Notes: generated from the sequence alone by a model not told the origin. Positions 1 to 6,399 are shown, counted from the stretch's first letter. The stretch is DNA of 11,940 nucleotides from Candidatus Bathyarchaeota archaeon (GCA_013330975.1 DUHG01000167.1:1273-13212), one strand, 5' to 3'. Numbers and translations are program-made.

Positions 1-303
1 GGCGATGCAAACAGAGTGGTGGAAGAAAAACTCTTAGGCATAGCTGATCGTGTAATAATGAACCTCCCCGAGAACGCAATAGAATTCGTTTCGGCAGCCT
101 GTCGTGCAATCAAGTCTTCAGGTGGCACTTTGCACTACTATGGCTTTGTTCGCCTACCTGAGACAGCGCAAAACCTGCAAACAAGGTTCTCTGAGAAAGT
201 TAAAAGAACAGGTAGAAGTGTAGAGAATTTTCAGATGGTTAAGGCAATTAGAGAGACAGCACCCTATGAGGTACAAGTAGTGTTGGACGTAAGAATAAGT
301 TAA
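1..303 (+). CDS. tRNA (guanine-N1)-methyltransferase Trm5-like, 3' end only
   Basis: Only the last 100 codons are present; the frame is open from base 1 and stops with TAA at 301-303. The visible part is the C-terminal half of a class I SAM-dependent methyltransferase fold. It opens with Gly-Asp-Ala, the usual end of a motif contacting cofactor or base, and carries a DRVIMNLP stretch at bases 46-69, the NLP-type motif of the Trm5/Taw2 group. It continues with a GGTLHYYGF strand and ends with a VVLDVRIS strand, as these proteins typically do. Trm5 methylates N1 of G37 next to the tRNA anticodon, which prevents frameshifting; in archaea the product can feed wyosine synthesis. The paralogues Trm5a/b/c and Taw2 cannot be told apart without the N-terminus. 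The stop overlaps the stop of the convergent gene by three bases. Confidence 0.75.
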   Translation, partial: GDANRVVEEKLLGIADRVIMNLPENAIEFVSAACRAIKSSGGTLHYYGFVRLPETAQNLQTRFSEKVKRTGRSVENFQMVKAIRETAPYEVQVVLDVRIS

Positions 304-719
304 TAATCAATTGTGAGAGTAATTTTGACTTTTTGTGCTGGATCTTTGAGTTTTTCAAGAAGGCGTTCAGAGATATCTTTTGCTGCCTTGTCCGCGCCTA
401 TAGCGAGAGTTCTGCTGCATACATAACTGCTCTTTCTGATAACCATGTCCCTTTCATGCGTAAGAATAAGACGTGAAGATCCAAGTGCATTGACTGTTTC
501 TGAAAAATTGCCAGCCTCAATGAGAATTGTCAATCTTGCGTTATCATTTGCCAAACTCTTCTTGAATGCACTGTTCAAGTCTGCAACTGCCCTGTCGGTA
601 CCGACCACAATTATGCAGTCGCCCATTTTTGAAAGATGCCCGTCCTTTGTGAATTCAAGCGTCGTTTTGTGCGTTGCTTGAACGTTTACGTGCCCATGAC
701 CAAAAACAACTTCACTCAA
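300..719 (-). CDS. DUF371 family conserved archaeal protein
   Basis: A 139-residue protein recognised as DUF371, a conserved archaeal family of unknown function. The family signature is visible: an N-terminal GHGHVNVQATHKTTLEFTK segment with closely spaced histidines, then GDCIIVVGTDRAVADL, and a later ILTHERDMVIRKSS strand with a basic alternating pattern. I chose the TTG at 719 because it overlaps the upstream gene's TGA as TTGA, a classic coupled start, and gives MSEVVFGHGHVN, which matches the usual short lead before the GH.NV motif. A TTG at 731 would add four residues. No signal peptide or membrane segment is visible, so it is probably cytosolic. Coupling to the upstream regulator suggests co-expression. 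The histidine-rich start could bind metal, but that is speculation. Confidence 0.8.
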   Translation of the reverse strand: MSEVVFGHGHVNVQATHKTTLEFTKDGHLSKMGDCIIVVGTDRAVADLNSAFKKSLANDNARLTILIEAGNFSETVNALGSSRLILTHERDMVIRKSSYVCSRTLAIGADKAAKDISERLLEKLKDPAQKVKITLTIDY

Positions 720-1702
720 GCCAATTTGCAATATTGTTCTGAAACCTCTATCGAATCTACTTTTCCATCTCCATCGAGGTCATAGCCATGTATGATTGCA
801 GCAAATGTTGCACCGTCGCAGTAGCTCTTTAAAGTCTTGTCATGAAAGTTAGTTAATGCCAGTACACAAGCTTTGGTTCCAACAGCTTTGTTCCCTGCCA
901 CAACGATGATGCGCTTGCTTTGATCCCATGGGTTAGGCATCTTCGCGACTATTCCTATTGTATCGGCCGTGTAGACGCGCGATGATTCCTGCGAAACCAA
1001 GCCACCGAGGAGAAAGCCATTCTCAGAAGGTTGCATGTTGAACCTAACCGGCAGATGTTCATTTATCTCCTGCGTCAGAAGATTGGTTCCTGGACCGCCG
1101 ACGAGTATGAGGTTGTTCTTTTCTTCTTTTTCGGCCTTCACGTCCGTGTCCAGCTTGATCGCAAACTCGATGGGATTCTTTATGAATTGCCCCATGAACA
1201 AAGTTAGAGCAGCAGCATAGTGACCATCTCTCGCACTCGTTTTGAATGGGCCGTGAGGCGCTGGGCATCCCACAACAACTTTGCCTTCAAGAAACCCATT
1301 TTCGTTGATGAATTCTCGAAAGAATCCTTGCAGCGGTTTGTTTGCCGAGAGAAATGATGTTCTTCTTTTCCCAAGATCCTTATATCCGTCTGCAAACTCG
1401 AAGCCAAAAGCAGATGCAACCGTCCTATAGTACTTCGCTATAGCCCCCTTTTTGTTCTCTTCCTTCTCAACGGTGATAGCCCCTGCTTTCGCCAATCTTC
1501 GGACATGATAGTAGACCAGCTGCTCGTGAACTCCGATATGCCTGCTGAGTTCTAACGGATACATAGCCTCCTCAGAAAGAGCCTTCAATATTTCTAGACT
1601 CGTCTTGCTCAGGGTCATTTTGAGTTTCTGAGAATCCATCATATGGATTGTTTTGGCTTTCTGACTCTTTCCGTCATCCTCTAGCAGAAGCTTGTTGGTC
1701 AA
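716..1702 (-). CDS. winged-helix regulator with S-layer-like domain and EF-hand loop
   Basis: About 328 residues. Roughly residues 30-90 form an ArsR-like winged helix (SLEILKALSEE, then LELSRHIGVHEQLVYYHVRRL as turn and recognition helix, then a wing rich in K and E). The remainder resembles the C-terminal region of archaeal S-layer-type proteins: VGGPGTN near residue 201, a YTADTIGIVAKMPNPW segment, and a VVAGNKAVGTKACVLAL segment. It ends in a perfect calcium-loop pattern, D308-x-D310-x-D312-G-x-V-D316-x-x-E319. No signal peptide or membrane helix is seen, so it should act in the cytoplasm as a transcription regulator. Start choice: TTG at 1702 has a strong Shine-Dalgarno (GAGGAG, 1709-1714) six bases upstream and a TATA box at 1733-1741. 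The ATG at 1729 would lie upstream of the expected transcript start. It is coupled to the DUF371 gene and divergent from glmS. The ligand is unknown. Confidence 0.75.
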   Translation of the reverse strand: MTNKLLLEDDGKSQKAKTIHMMDSQKLKMTLSKTSLEILKALSEEAMYPLELSRHIGVHEQLVYYHVRRLAKAGAITVEKEENKKGAIAKYYRTVASAFGFEFADGYKDLGKRRTSFLSANKPLQGFFREFINENGFLEGKVVVGCPAPHGPFKTSARDGHYAAALTLFMGQFIKNPIEFAIKLDTDVKAEKEEKNNLILVGGPGTNLLTQEINEHLPVRFNMQPSENGFLLGGLVSQESSRVYTADTIGIVAKMPNPWDQSKRIIVVAGNKAVGTKACVLALTNFHDKTLKSYCDGATFAAIIHGYDLDGDGKVDSIEVSEQYCKLA

Positions 1703-1732
1703 GTGACTCTCCTCGAAAACAAGCGGCATCCT

Positions 1733-1741
1733 TTATTAAAA
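1733..1741 (-). promoter_or_regulatory. TATA box of the regulator-DUF371 operon
   Basis: On the minus strand the sequence reads TTTTTAATAAAG, a good archaeal TATA element. A transcript start about 25 bases downstream would fall near 1711-1716, immediately upstream of the GAGGAG ribosome site and the TTG start at 1702. This agreement supports both the promoter and the start choice. It is pattern-based only. Confidence 0.45.
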
Positions 1742-1913
1742 ATCTTTTCATGGTGTCTCTGCGGAAAAGCCAGTTGCCGCTCGATCTTTCGAATAAGCTA
1801 AGAAACCATTACAAGATTCTCTTTACAACTGAAAGGAGCTTCCTAAAAATGCTTAATAGCAAAACCAACGCATGAAATGATCTGTCAGAAAAGCGAACAG
1901 GCATGAGACAAAA

Positions 1914-3743
1914 ATGTGCGGAATATTTGGCTGTATTATGAGTGAAGGAAAAGCAGCTCCAGTGATTCATGAGTCTCTGAAAAGACTCGAATATCGTGGT
2001 TATGATTCAGTAGGCATTGCCACACTATACAACGGAGCAGCGACAATCAAGAAAGACCAAGGAAAAATCGACGATGTTCACCGATTTCTAAATCTTGATG
2101 ATTTGCCAGGCTCACTAGGCATCGGTCACACAAGGTGGGCCACGCACGGGGCACCTCTGAAGGTCAACGCGCACCCCCACGTCGACTGTAGCGGTCGAAT
2201 AATAGTAGTACATAATGGCATAATCGAGAACTTCTCCGAACTCAGGCTGGAAATGGAGTCACAAGGACATAGATTCCTCTCCAAGACTGACACTGAAGTT
2301 ATAGCTCATCTAATCGAAGAGAATCTCAAGCGCAACCCAACCTTGGACCTTTCTGAAGCTGTGCGTGAAACAGTGAAAAGAATAGATGGGTCCTACGCAC
2401 TGGCTGTAATTTCAACGACAGAGCCTGACAAGATAGTTTGCGCCAGAAATGAAAGCCCTCTTGTTTTAGGCTTGGCTGAAGATGCCCTTTATTGCGCCTC
2501 CGATATACCAGCATTTCTGCCGATGACCAACCGAGCGATTTTGATAAACAATGGCGAACTTGCTATTCTCTCGAAAACTGGCTACGAAATAAGGAAGATC
2601 CAAGACAACATTCTTGTCACTCGCGAGCCAGAAATTATTGAATGGACTGCGGAGATGGCAGTCAAGCAGGGATACCCACACTTCATGATCAAGGAGATCC
2701 ATGAGCAACCGGAGACATTGCATAATACACTGAGACTTCAGGATCACTATCTTGATCTAATTTCGACGTTCCTCGACAGGGCAAATGAAGTGTTCCTTGT
2801 TGCTTGCGGGACTTCATATCATGCTTGCCTAGCCGCTTCCTACATGTTCTCAAAACTCGCTTTCCTGCCAACTTATCCTGTTTATGCATCTGAATTCATA
2901 GAGCAGCATGGCAAGTCGGTAAACATAGACAGCACCATTTTGGCAGTCAGTCAGTCAGGTGAAACAGCTGATACGCTCGCAGCTGTAACTGCAAGTCAAC
3001 AGCGGGCCGCCACAATACTCGGTCTGACAAACGCCATCGGGTCTACTCTTACGAGAGTCTCAAGAGTCTACATCGGTCAACAGTCTGGTCCAGAAATTGG
3101 CGTCGCAGCAACAAAAACATTCACTTCACAGCTTTCAGTGTTGGCTCAGCTAGCGCTAAGGCTTGCTAAGAAGAGAGGCAAGGTTTCGCAGGACGAAATG
3201 GATTTTCTAGAAGAGAAACTTAAACAACTGCCAGATATAGTGCAAAGCATCGTTGACAATCAAGAAGAGAAAATCAAGAATATCGCCGAGAAGTACAGAG
3301 AGGCCAAAGTTTTCTTCTTCCTTGGACGAGGAATAAGCACGGCAACCGCCTATGAGGGCAGACTCAAACTCATGGAAATAGCTTATTTGCCCTCTATCGC
3401 GTTTCCAGCGGGAGAAAGCAAACACGGACCTATCAGTCTGATAGAAACTGGATTTCCAGTCGTTTTTATCTGCCCTAAGGATGGGTCTCACAGAACTTTG
3501 GTCGGAAACATAATGGAGATGAAAGCACGAGGAGCCTCAATAGTCTCAATAGTAGAACAAGGAGATGAGGAAATAAAGGCTTTGTCGGATGATTATGTTG
3601 AAGTTCCCTCTGGAATACCCGAAATTCTATCGCCGATACCCTTCATAATACCTTTGCAGCTCTTAGCATATTATATGTCGATTGGACGGGGTTATAATCC
3701 AGACATGCCTAGAAACCTGGCAAAGTCGGTGACGGTTAAGTAA
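1914..3743 (+). CDS. glmS: glutamine--fructose-6-phosphate aminotransferase (isomerizing)
   Basis: A 609-residue enzyme converting fructose-6-phosphate and glutamine to glucosamine-6-phosphate and glutamate, the entry step to UDP-GlcNAc. It starts MCGIFGC, so Cys2 becomes the N-terminal nucleophile of the Ntn-type glutaminase domain (about residues 2-220). GHTRWATHG lies at 71-79 and KTDTEVIAHL follows in the same domain. Two SIS sugar-isomerase domains follow: the first contains CGTSYHA at 298-304 and SQSGETADT, the second GRGISTATAYEG and ESKHGPI. The C-terminus ends RNLAKSVTVK, with the lysine (K604 counting Met) that forms the sugar Schiff base in this family. Length and all motifs are normal. 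The start is fixed by the required Cys2. Upstream lies a divergent 211-base space shared with the regulator gene; no convincing ribosome site is seen. Confidence 0.97.
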   Translation: MCGIFGCIMSEGKAAPVIHESLKRLEYRGYDSVGIATLYNGAATIKKDQGKIDDVHRFLNLDDLPGSLGIGHTRWATHGAPLKVNAHPHVDCSGRIIVVHNGIIENFSELRLEMESQGHRFLSKTDTEVIAHLIEENLKRNPTLDLSEAVRETVKRIDGSYALAVISTTEPDKIVCARNESPLVLGLAEDALYCASDIPAFLPMTNRAILINNGELAILSKTGYEIRKIQDNILVTREPEIIEWTAEMAVKQGYPHFMIKEIHEQPETLHNTLRLQDHYLDLISTFLDRANEVFLVACGTSYHACLAASYMFSKLAFLPTYPVYASEFIEQHGKSVNIDSTILAVSQSGETADTLAAVTASQQRAATILGLTNAIGSTLTRVSRVYIGQQSGPEIGVAATKTFTSQLSVLAQLALRLAKKRGKVSQDEMDFLEEKLKQLPDIVQSIVDNQEEKIKNIAEKYREAKVFFFLGRGISTATAYEGRLKLMEIAYLPSIAFPAGESKHGPISLIETGFPVVFICPKDGSHRTLVGNIMEMKARGASIVSIVEQGDEEIKALSDDYVEVPSGIPEILSPIPFIIPLQLLAYYMSIGRGYNPDMPRNLAKSVTVK

Positions 3744-3763
3744 CTTTCATCCTCCTTTTCTCC
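3744..3763 (+). terminator. pyrimidine-rich tract after glmS
   Basis: Immediately after the glmS stop the plus strand is a T/C-rich run (CTTTCATCCTCCTTTTCTCC). Archaeal RNA polymerase terminates at T-rich stretches without needing a hairpin. The run is interrupted by C residues, so this is a weak candidate. Confidence 0.3.
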
Positions 3764-3784
3764 CGGAGTTCCTAAACGAGCATG

Positions 3785-3792
3785 TTAAAAAG
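3785..3792 (+). promoter_or_regulatory. TATA box for pcm (leaderless-type spacing)
   Basis: TTAAAAAG is centred about 26 bases before the GTG at 3814, the distance from an archaeal TATA box to the transcript start. No Shine-Dalgarno lies before the GTG, so the mRNA may be leaderless, beginning at or near the start codon. Confidence 0.35.
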
Positions 3793-3813
3793 TAACCTTC
3801 ACAACTACTCTTC

Positions 3814-4533
3814 GTGGTGTTTGTTCTGGAAAAGAATGACTGGGAAAAACTCATTGATAATCTGATTAAACAAGGCATACTCCGCAACCCCAAAGTCATC
3901 AGCAGCATGCGTATAGTCCCTCGAAGCAAGTTTCTTTCTTCTAACTCAAAGTCGTACAGTGCAGTAGATACTCCGCTTCCAATTGGCTTCGGGCAAACCA
4001 TCTCTGCGCCACATGGTCTCAGCTCGTCCTGAACCAGACGAAACATGGTTTGCATAATGAACGAAGCCCTTCAATTGGAAGTTGGTCACAAAGTACTAGA
4101 AGTAGGCGGAGGATCCGGCTGGCATGCTGCGACGATAGCGGAGACAGTAGCGCCCAAAGGTTCGCCGAGAAGTGAGTGGGGTCACGTTTACACTCTGGAA
4201 ATTGTCCAAGCGCTAGGAGAAAACGCTAGGAGAAATATCATAAATGCTGGTTACGGTGATCGTGTCACAATTGCAGTCGGTGATGGTTCCAAGGGATATC
4301 CTGAGAAGGCCCCTTATGATCGTGTTGTTGTAACTGCGGCTGCTCCAAACGTGCCCAAACCCTTGGTCGAGCAGCTAAAACAGGATGGAATAATGCTAAT
4401 ACCCGTGGGTAGCGTTTCGATGTTTCAAACGCTAGTTAAAATAACAAAGGGAACGGATGGGAAGATTAGGGAAGAGAACCTGGGCGGAGTCGCTTTTGTG
4501 CCCCTGACAGGCGAGTTTGGACACAGGTTTTAG
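3814..4533 (+). CDS. pcm: protein-L-isoaspartate O-methyltransferase, interrupted by 30 bases with in-frame TGA
   Basis: The enzyme methylates isoaspartyl residues in aged proteins with SAM, allowing their repair. The first part (GTG 3814 to TGA 4030-4032) holds the Pcm N-terminus: VPRSKFL, then VDTPLPIGFGQTISAPH. The second part (ATG 4045 to TAG 4533, same frame) resumes at MVCIMNEALQL, then the SAM motif VLEVGGGSG (residues 84-92 of the joined protein) and DRVVVTAAAPNVPKPL, ending in FVPLTGEFG. The family reads QTISAPHMV without a break, so 30 bases appear to be inserted between His and Met. Removing them gives an intact 229-residue protein of normal size. All other motifs look conserved, unlike a decaying pseudogene. 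Possible explanations are a small archaeal intron, a true nonsense insertion, reinitiation at 4045, or an assembly error. The gene ends one base before the convergent fen stop. Confidence 0.85.
3993..4053 (+). other. candidate relaxed bulge-helix-bulge RNA structure around the insertion
   Basis: GCAAACCAT (3993-4001) and ATGGTTTGC (4045-4053) are perfect nine-base complements flanking the insertion. Inside, TCTG (4003-4006) pairs with CAGA (4035-4038), giving a four-pair central helix. An inner hairpin pairs 4016-4017 plus 4019-4022 with 4029-4034 around a six-base loop. This leaves a 5' bulge at 4007-4015 and a 3' bulge at 4039-4044, each containing one edge of the insertion. The order matches the archaeal splicing-endonuclease substrate, but the bulges are 9 and 6 bases rather than the canonical 3, and the inner helix has a bulged C4018. 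Confidence 0.4.
4015..4044 (+). other. 30-base intron-like insertion in pcm
   Basis: The extra bases separate the codons for the conserved Ala-Pro-His and Met-Val of Pcm and contain TGA at 4030-4032. The edges are ambiguous: removing 4013-4042, 4014-4043 or 4015-4044 all restore Ala-Pro-His-Met-Val in frame. A seven-base repeat, ACATGGT, occurs at 4011-4017 and 4043-4049, offset by 32 bases, so recombination between the repeats would not restore the frame. No similarity to a known mobile element is seen. Confidence 0.6.
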
Positions 4534-4534
4534 A

Positions 4535-5569
4535 CTAGCTAAACCATTTCTCAAGAGTTGTTTTTCCTTTTAGCTTGTCAGTGAGCTCCTGAGTTCGGTT
4601 GATTGCTTTTCTTACACGTTCTTCCGAGAAGTCCTTTTGCCTAACCAAGAAATCAACGATGCCTTCTTCATCTGGAGCCCCCCAGTTCAGCTCATAAACC
4701 TCTGTGACTTCGGGGTTCATGAATATTTCGCGTATCTGTCTGGGTTCTACAGGGAATTGAGCAGCCTTAATTTGCGGCAGCGCACTTTCAAGTGTTCTGT
4801 ATTTTTTTACGAGTTTCAAGGCAGTTTTTGGTCCCAAGCCCTCAATTCCGTCAGGGTTGAAGTCCGTGCCTGTCAGTATGCCCACGTCTATTAGCTGCTC
4901 GTGAGTGATGCCCAGATGTTCCAATGCTTTTCTCAACTCCATGAGTTCGGGCACGACATCAACATATACTTTTTTGCTGGGCAGTTTTCTTCTTCCAGAG
5001 ATCGTGAGGTTTCTTATGAGTTTCTCCGCTCCGAAAAGGAGGCTGTCGTAGTCCTGACTTGCACAATAGTCTGCATCACCCCGCTTAGTCATATGTGCTG
5101 CCTGAGCTTCGCCTTCGCTAGGAGCTTGAACCCATGGAAGACCCATAAGAGACAGAAGACGTTTGCTATCATCTTCCATATAGTCCCTCATGCTCGAAGT
5201 TGCCTGGGCATACTTAAAGGCCTCTCGGAGTTTGCCCTTTGCCACCGCTTTCTGGTATTTGACAGCAGCTTTGACTTTGACTTCCCTACGACGCTCAAGC
5301 TCCGCTCTTTTCAGGGCTGGTGGCGAACCGTCAAAAACGTAAATTGGTTTTATTCCGAGTTCGACAAGATTGCTTGTTCGATAAAACAAACCGCTGAGAT
5401 GACTTGTGACTTTTCCTGTGGTATCCTTGAGAGGAGTACCATCGGGTTGACGGATAATCGCGAGGAACTGATATATTGCATTGTAGGCGTCTATGGCGAC
5501 TACTTTCCCGCTCAGCTCTTCAAGCGCTATTCTTTGTATCGGAATGAGACTTCTGAGATTTACTCCCAA
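4535..5569 (-). CDS. fen: flap endonuclease 1 (FEN-1, Rad2/XPG family)
   Basis: A 344-residue structure-specific nuclease that removes 5' flaps during Okazaki-fragment maturation and base-excision repair. The N-domain runs from MGVNLRSLIP through VAIDAYN (Asp27) and FDGSPP. The I-domain has the metal-binding PSEGEAQ and ASQDYDSLLFG acidic clusters. A TGTDFNPDGIEG segment leads into the helix-two-turn-helix GLGPKTALKLVKK. The last residues, TTLEKWFS, form a PCNA-interacting PIP box. Start choice: TTG at 5569 gives Met-Gly-Val, matching the family's conserved Gly2, whose mature N-terminus lies by the active site, and puts the first catalytic Asp at 27. A GTG at 5578 would add three residues before that glycine; its bases are better read as part of a weak AGTGG ribosome site. 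Convergent with pcm, divergent from the zinc-ribbon gene. Confidence 0.96.
   Translation of the reverse strand: MGVNLRSLIPIQRIALEELSGKVVAIDAYNAIYQFLAIIRQPDGTPLKDTTGKVTSHLSGLFYRTSNLVELGIKPIYVFDGSPPALKRAELERRREVKVKAAVKYQKAVAKGKLREAFKYAQATSSMRDYMEDDSKRLLSLMGLPWVQAPSEGEAQAAHMTKRGDADYCASQDYDSLLFGAEKLIRNLTISGRRKLPSKKVYVDVVPELMELRKALEHLGITHEQLIDVGILTGTDFNPDGIEGLGPKTALKLVKKYRTLESALPQIKAAQFPVEPRQIREIFMNPEVTEVYELNWGAPDEEGIVDFLVRQKDFSEERVRKAINRTQELTDKLKGKTTLEKWFS
4557..4572 (+). terminator. T-rich tract after pcm, inside the convergent fen gene
   Basis: GTTGTTTTTCCTTTTA begins 24 bases after the pcm stop, on the pcm strand. It is the complement of the Lys/Thr-rich codons near the fen C-terminus, so it may simply reflect coding. 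As an archaeal T-rich terminator it is plausible but weak. Confidence 0.25.
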
Positions 5570-5603
5570 AACAGCCACTGCAATGATATGGCTGAAAACG
5601 CAG

Positions 5604-5611
5604 ATAATAAA
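5604..5611 (-). promoter_or_regulatory. TATA box for fen
   Basis: The minus strand reads TTTATTAT here, about 38 bases before the TTG at 5569. This predicts a transcript start near 5582 and a short 5' leader of about a dozen bases. It sits back to back with the TATA box of the divergent gene. Confidence 0.4.
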
Positions 5612-5634
5612 CTTCCGAATGAGGGAGCACAGCA

Positions 5635-5642
5635 GATATAAA
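5635..5642 (+). promoter_or_regulatory. TATA box for the zinc-ribbon/EF1-beta operon
   Basis: GATATAAA lies about 43 bases before the ATG at 5682. A start of transcription near 5664 would leave a leader of roughly 18 bases containing GGAGA (5668-5672), a ribosome site nine bases from the ATG. Confidence 0.5.
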
Positions 5643-5681
5643 GGAGACTAGCGTATCAGACGGTCACGGAGATAATCCTTC

Positions 5682-5870
5682 ATGTCAGAAAAAACTGGAA
5701 CGCTTTCGCTTGCAACATGCACTAGCTGCGGCAAACCTATCCCCCCAGGTTCAGAGGCGACCAAGTTTTTATGCCCAAGTTGTGGGGAGATCCAAATTAG
5801 GCGAGATGGAAAGTGCCGCAAGTTTGGTCGACCTTATAAATGCCCCAAGTGTGGGTTCATAGGACCGTGA
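5682..5870 (+). CDS. small zinc-ribbon protein, COG2888/HVO_2753-like
   Basis: A 62-residue protein with cysteine knuckles CTSCG and CPSCG, a single Cys in GKCRKF, and a final CPKCGFIGP. This architecture and the GFxGP ending belong to the archaeal small zinc-finger family (COG2888, described as RNA-binding and linked to translation; HVO_2753 in Haloferax is a member). The family normally has four CxxC knuckles. Here the third reads D-G-K-C, so one expected cysteine is Asp, leaving seven. It sits 15 bases before the EF1-beta gene, a pairing common in archaea, which supports a translation role. The start is supported by GGAGA at 5668-5672 and a TATA box. The biochemical function is not established. 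Confidence 0.88.
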   Translation: MSEKTGTLSLATCTSCGKPIPPGSEATKFLCPSCGEIQIRRDGKCRKFGRPYKCPKCGFIGP

Positions 5871-5885
5871 AGCGGGGTATAAACA

Positions 5886-6161
5886 ATGGGAACTGTGATT
5901 GTTACTTACAAGATTTTTCCAGAAGACATCGTTGAGAATTTTGACAACTTGAAGAAGGAGATTGACGGAAAACTCCCTCGAAATTCATCTATATCGGGAT
6001 ATGGGGAAGAGCCAGTCGCATTTGGTTTGAAGGCACTCCTGGTTCAGGTTAGATTCCCAGAGGACCAAACAGGACTTGTTGATGAGTTTGAAAGCGAAAT
6101 AGGACAGATCAAAGGAGTCAGCCAAGTTCAGACGTTAATGGTGCGAAGATCGAGCAGATAA
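5886..6161 (+). CDS. translation elongation factor 1-beta (aEF1B)
   Basis: A 91-residue guanine-nucleotide exchange factor that recharges aEF1A with GTP. The protein is the compact alpha-beta sandwich corresponding to the catalytic C-terminus of eukaryotic eEF1B-alpha. Visible landmarks are the MGTVIVTYKIFPED first strand, the ISGYGEEPVAFGLKAL segment that contacts the factor, and a final strand ending QTLMVRRSS. Full length for archaeal members. GGGG at 5874-5877 lies eight bases before the ATG and serves as the ribosome site. It is the second gene of the pair with the zinc ribbon. The 261 bases that follow up to the next gene hold no recognisable RNA gene. Confidence 0.95.
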   Translation: MGTVIVTYKIFPEDIVENFDNLKKEIDGKLPRNSSISGYGEEPVAFGLKALLVQVRFPEDQTGLVDEFESEIGQIKGVSQVQTLMVRRSSR

Positions 6162-6391
6162 GTGGAACGGGACATTAACGACTAGCTTATGGAGCCAATC
6201 CAAACGACCTATTTTGGGTTCGCCACTTGGACGGTTATAGCAAGTCACTTGCAATGAAGAAAAGGCTTACAAAGGCTACGGTATTAGGTTTGGCGTGCGT
6301 GATTTTGGTCAGACAAAATGAGATCGCCCAGCGAGCCATCAAAAACTCTAGGACCAATATCTTCTTTACTTGAAGCAAAATTGGACAACGC

Positions 6392-6399
6392 ATATAAAA
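6392..6399 (+). promoter_or_regulatory. TATA box for the small membrane protein gene
   Basis: ATATAAAA is centred 27-28 bases before the ATG at 6423, so transcription should start within a few bases of the start codon. This favours a leaderless mRNA and argues against the longer reading frame that begins at 6318. Confidence 0.45.

Noticed and set aside
1648-1875. Plus-strand open frame across the regulator promoter region
   Set aside because: It overlaps the regulator's 5' end and its promoter in antisense and has no recognisable domain.
4030-4032. TGA in pcm read as selenocysteine
   Set aside because: No selenoprotein relationship is known for Pcm, the flanking 30 bases are extra relative to the family, and no convincing insertion-element hairpin was identified.
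4031-4043. 13-base identity between the pcm insertion and part of cdc48 near 8830-8842 (GAACCAGACGAAA)
   Set aside because: In cdc48 these bases encode a normal Glu-Pro-Asp-Glu stretch. The match is short and does not extend, so I regard it as chance rather than evidence of copying.
4011-4049. Programmed ribosome hopping between the two ACATGGT copies in pcm
   Set aside because: The copies are 32 bases apart, so landing on the same codon puts the ribosome out of frame with the rest of pcm. No matched take-off and landing codons exist 30 bases apart.
4901-5641. Long plus-strand open frame of 246 codons opposite fen
   Set aside because: It is antisense to a complete, motif-rich FEN-1 gene and its translation shows no recognisable domain or plausible composition.
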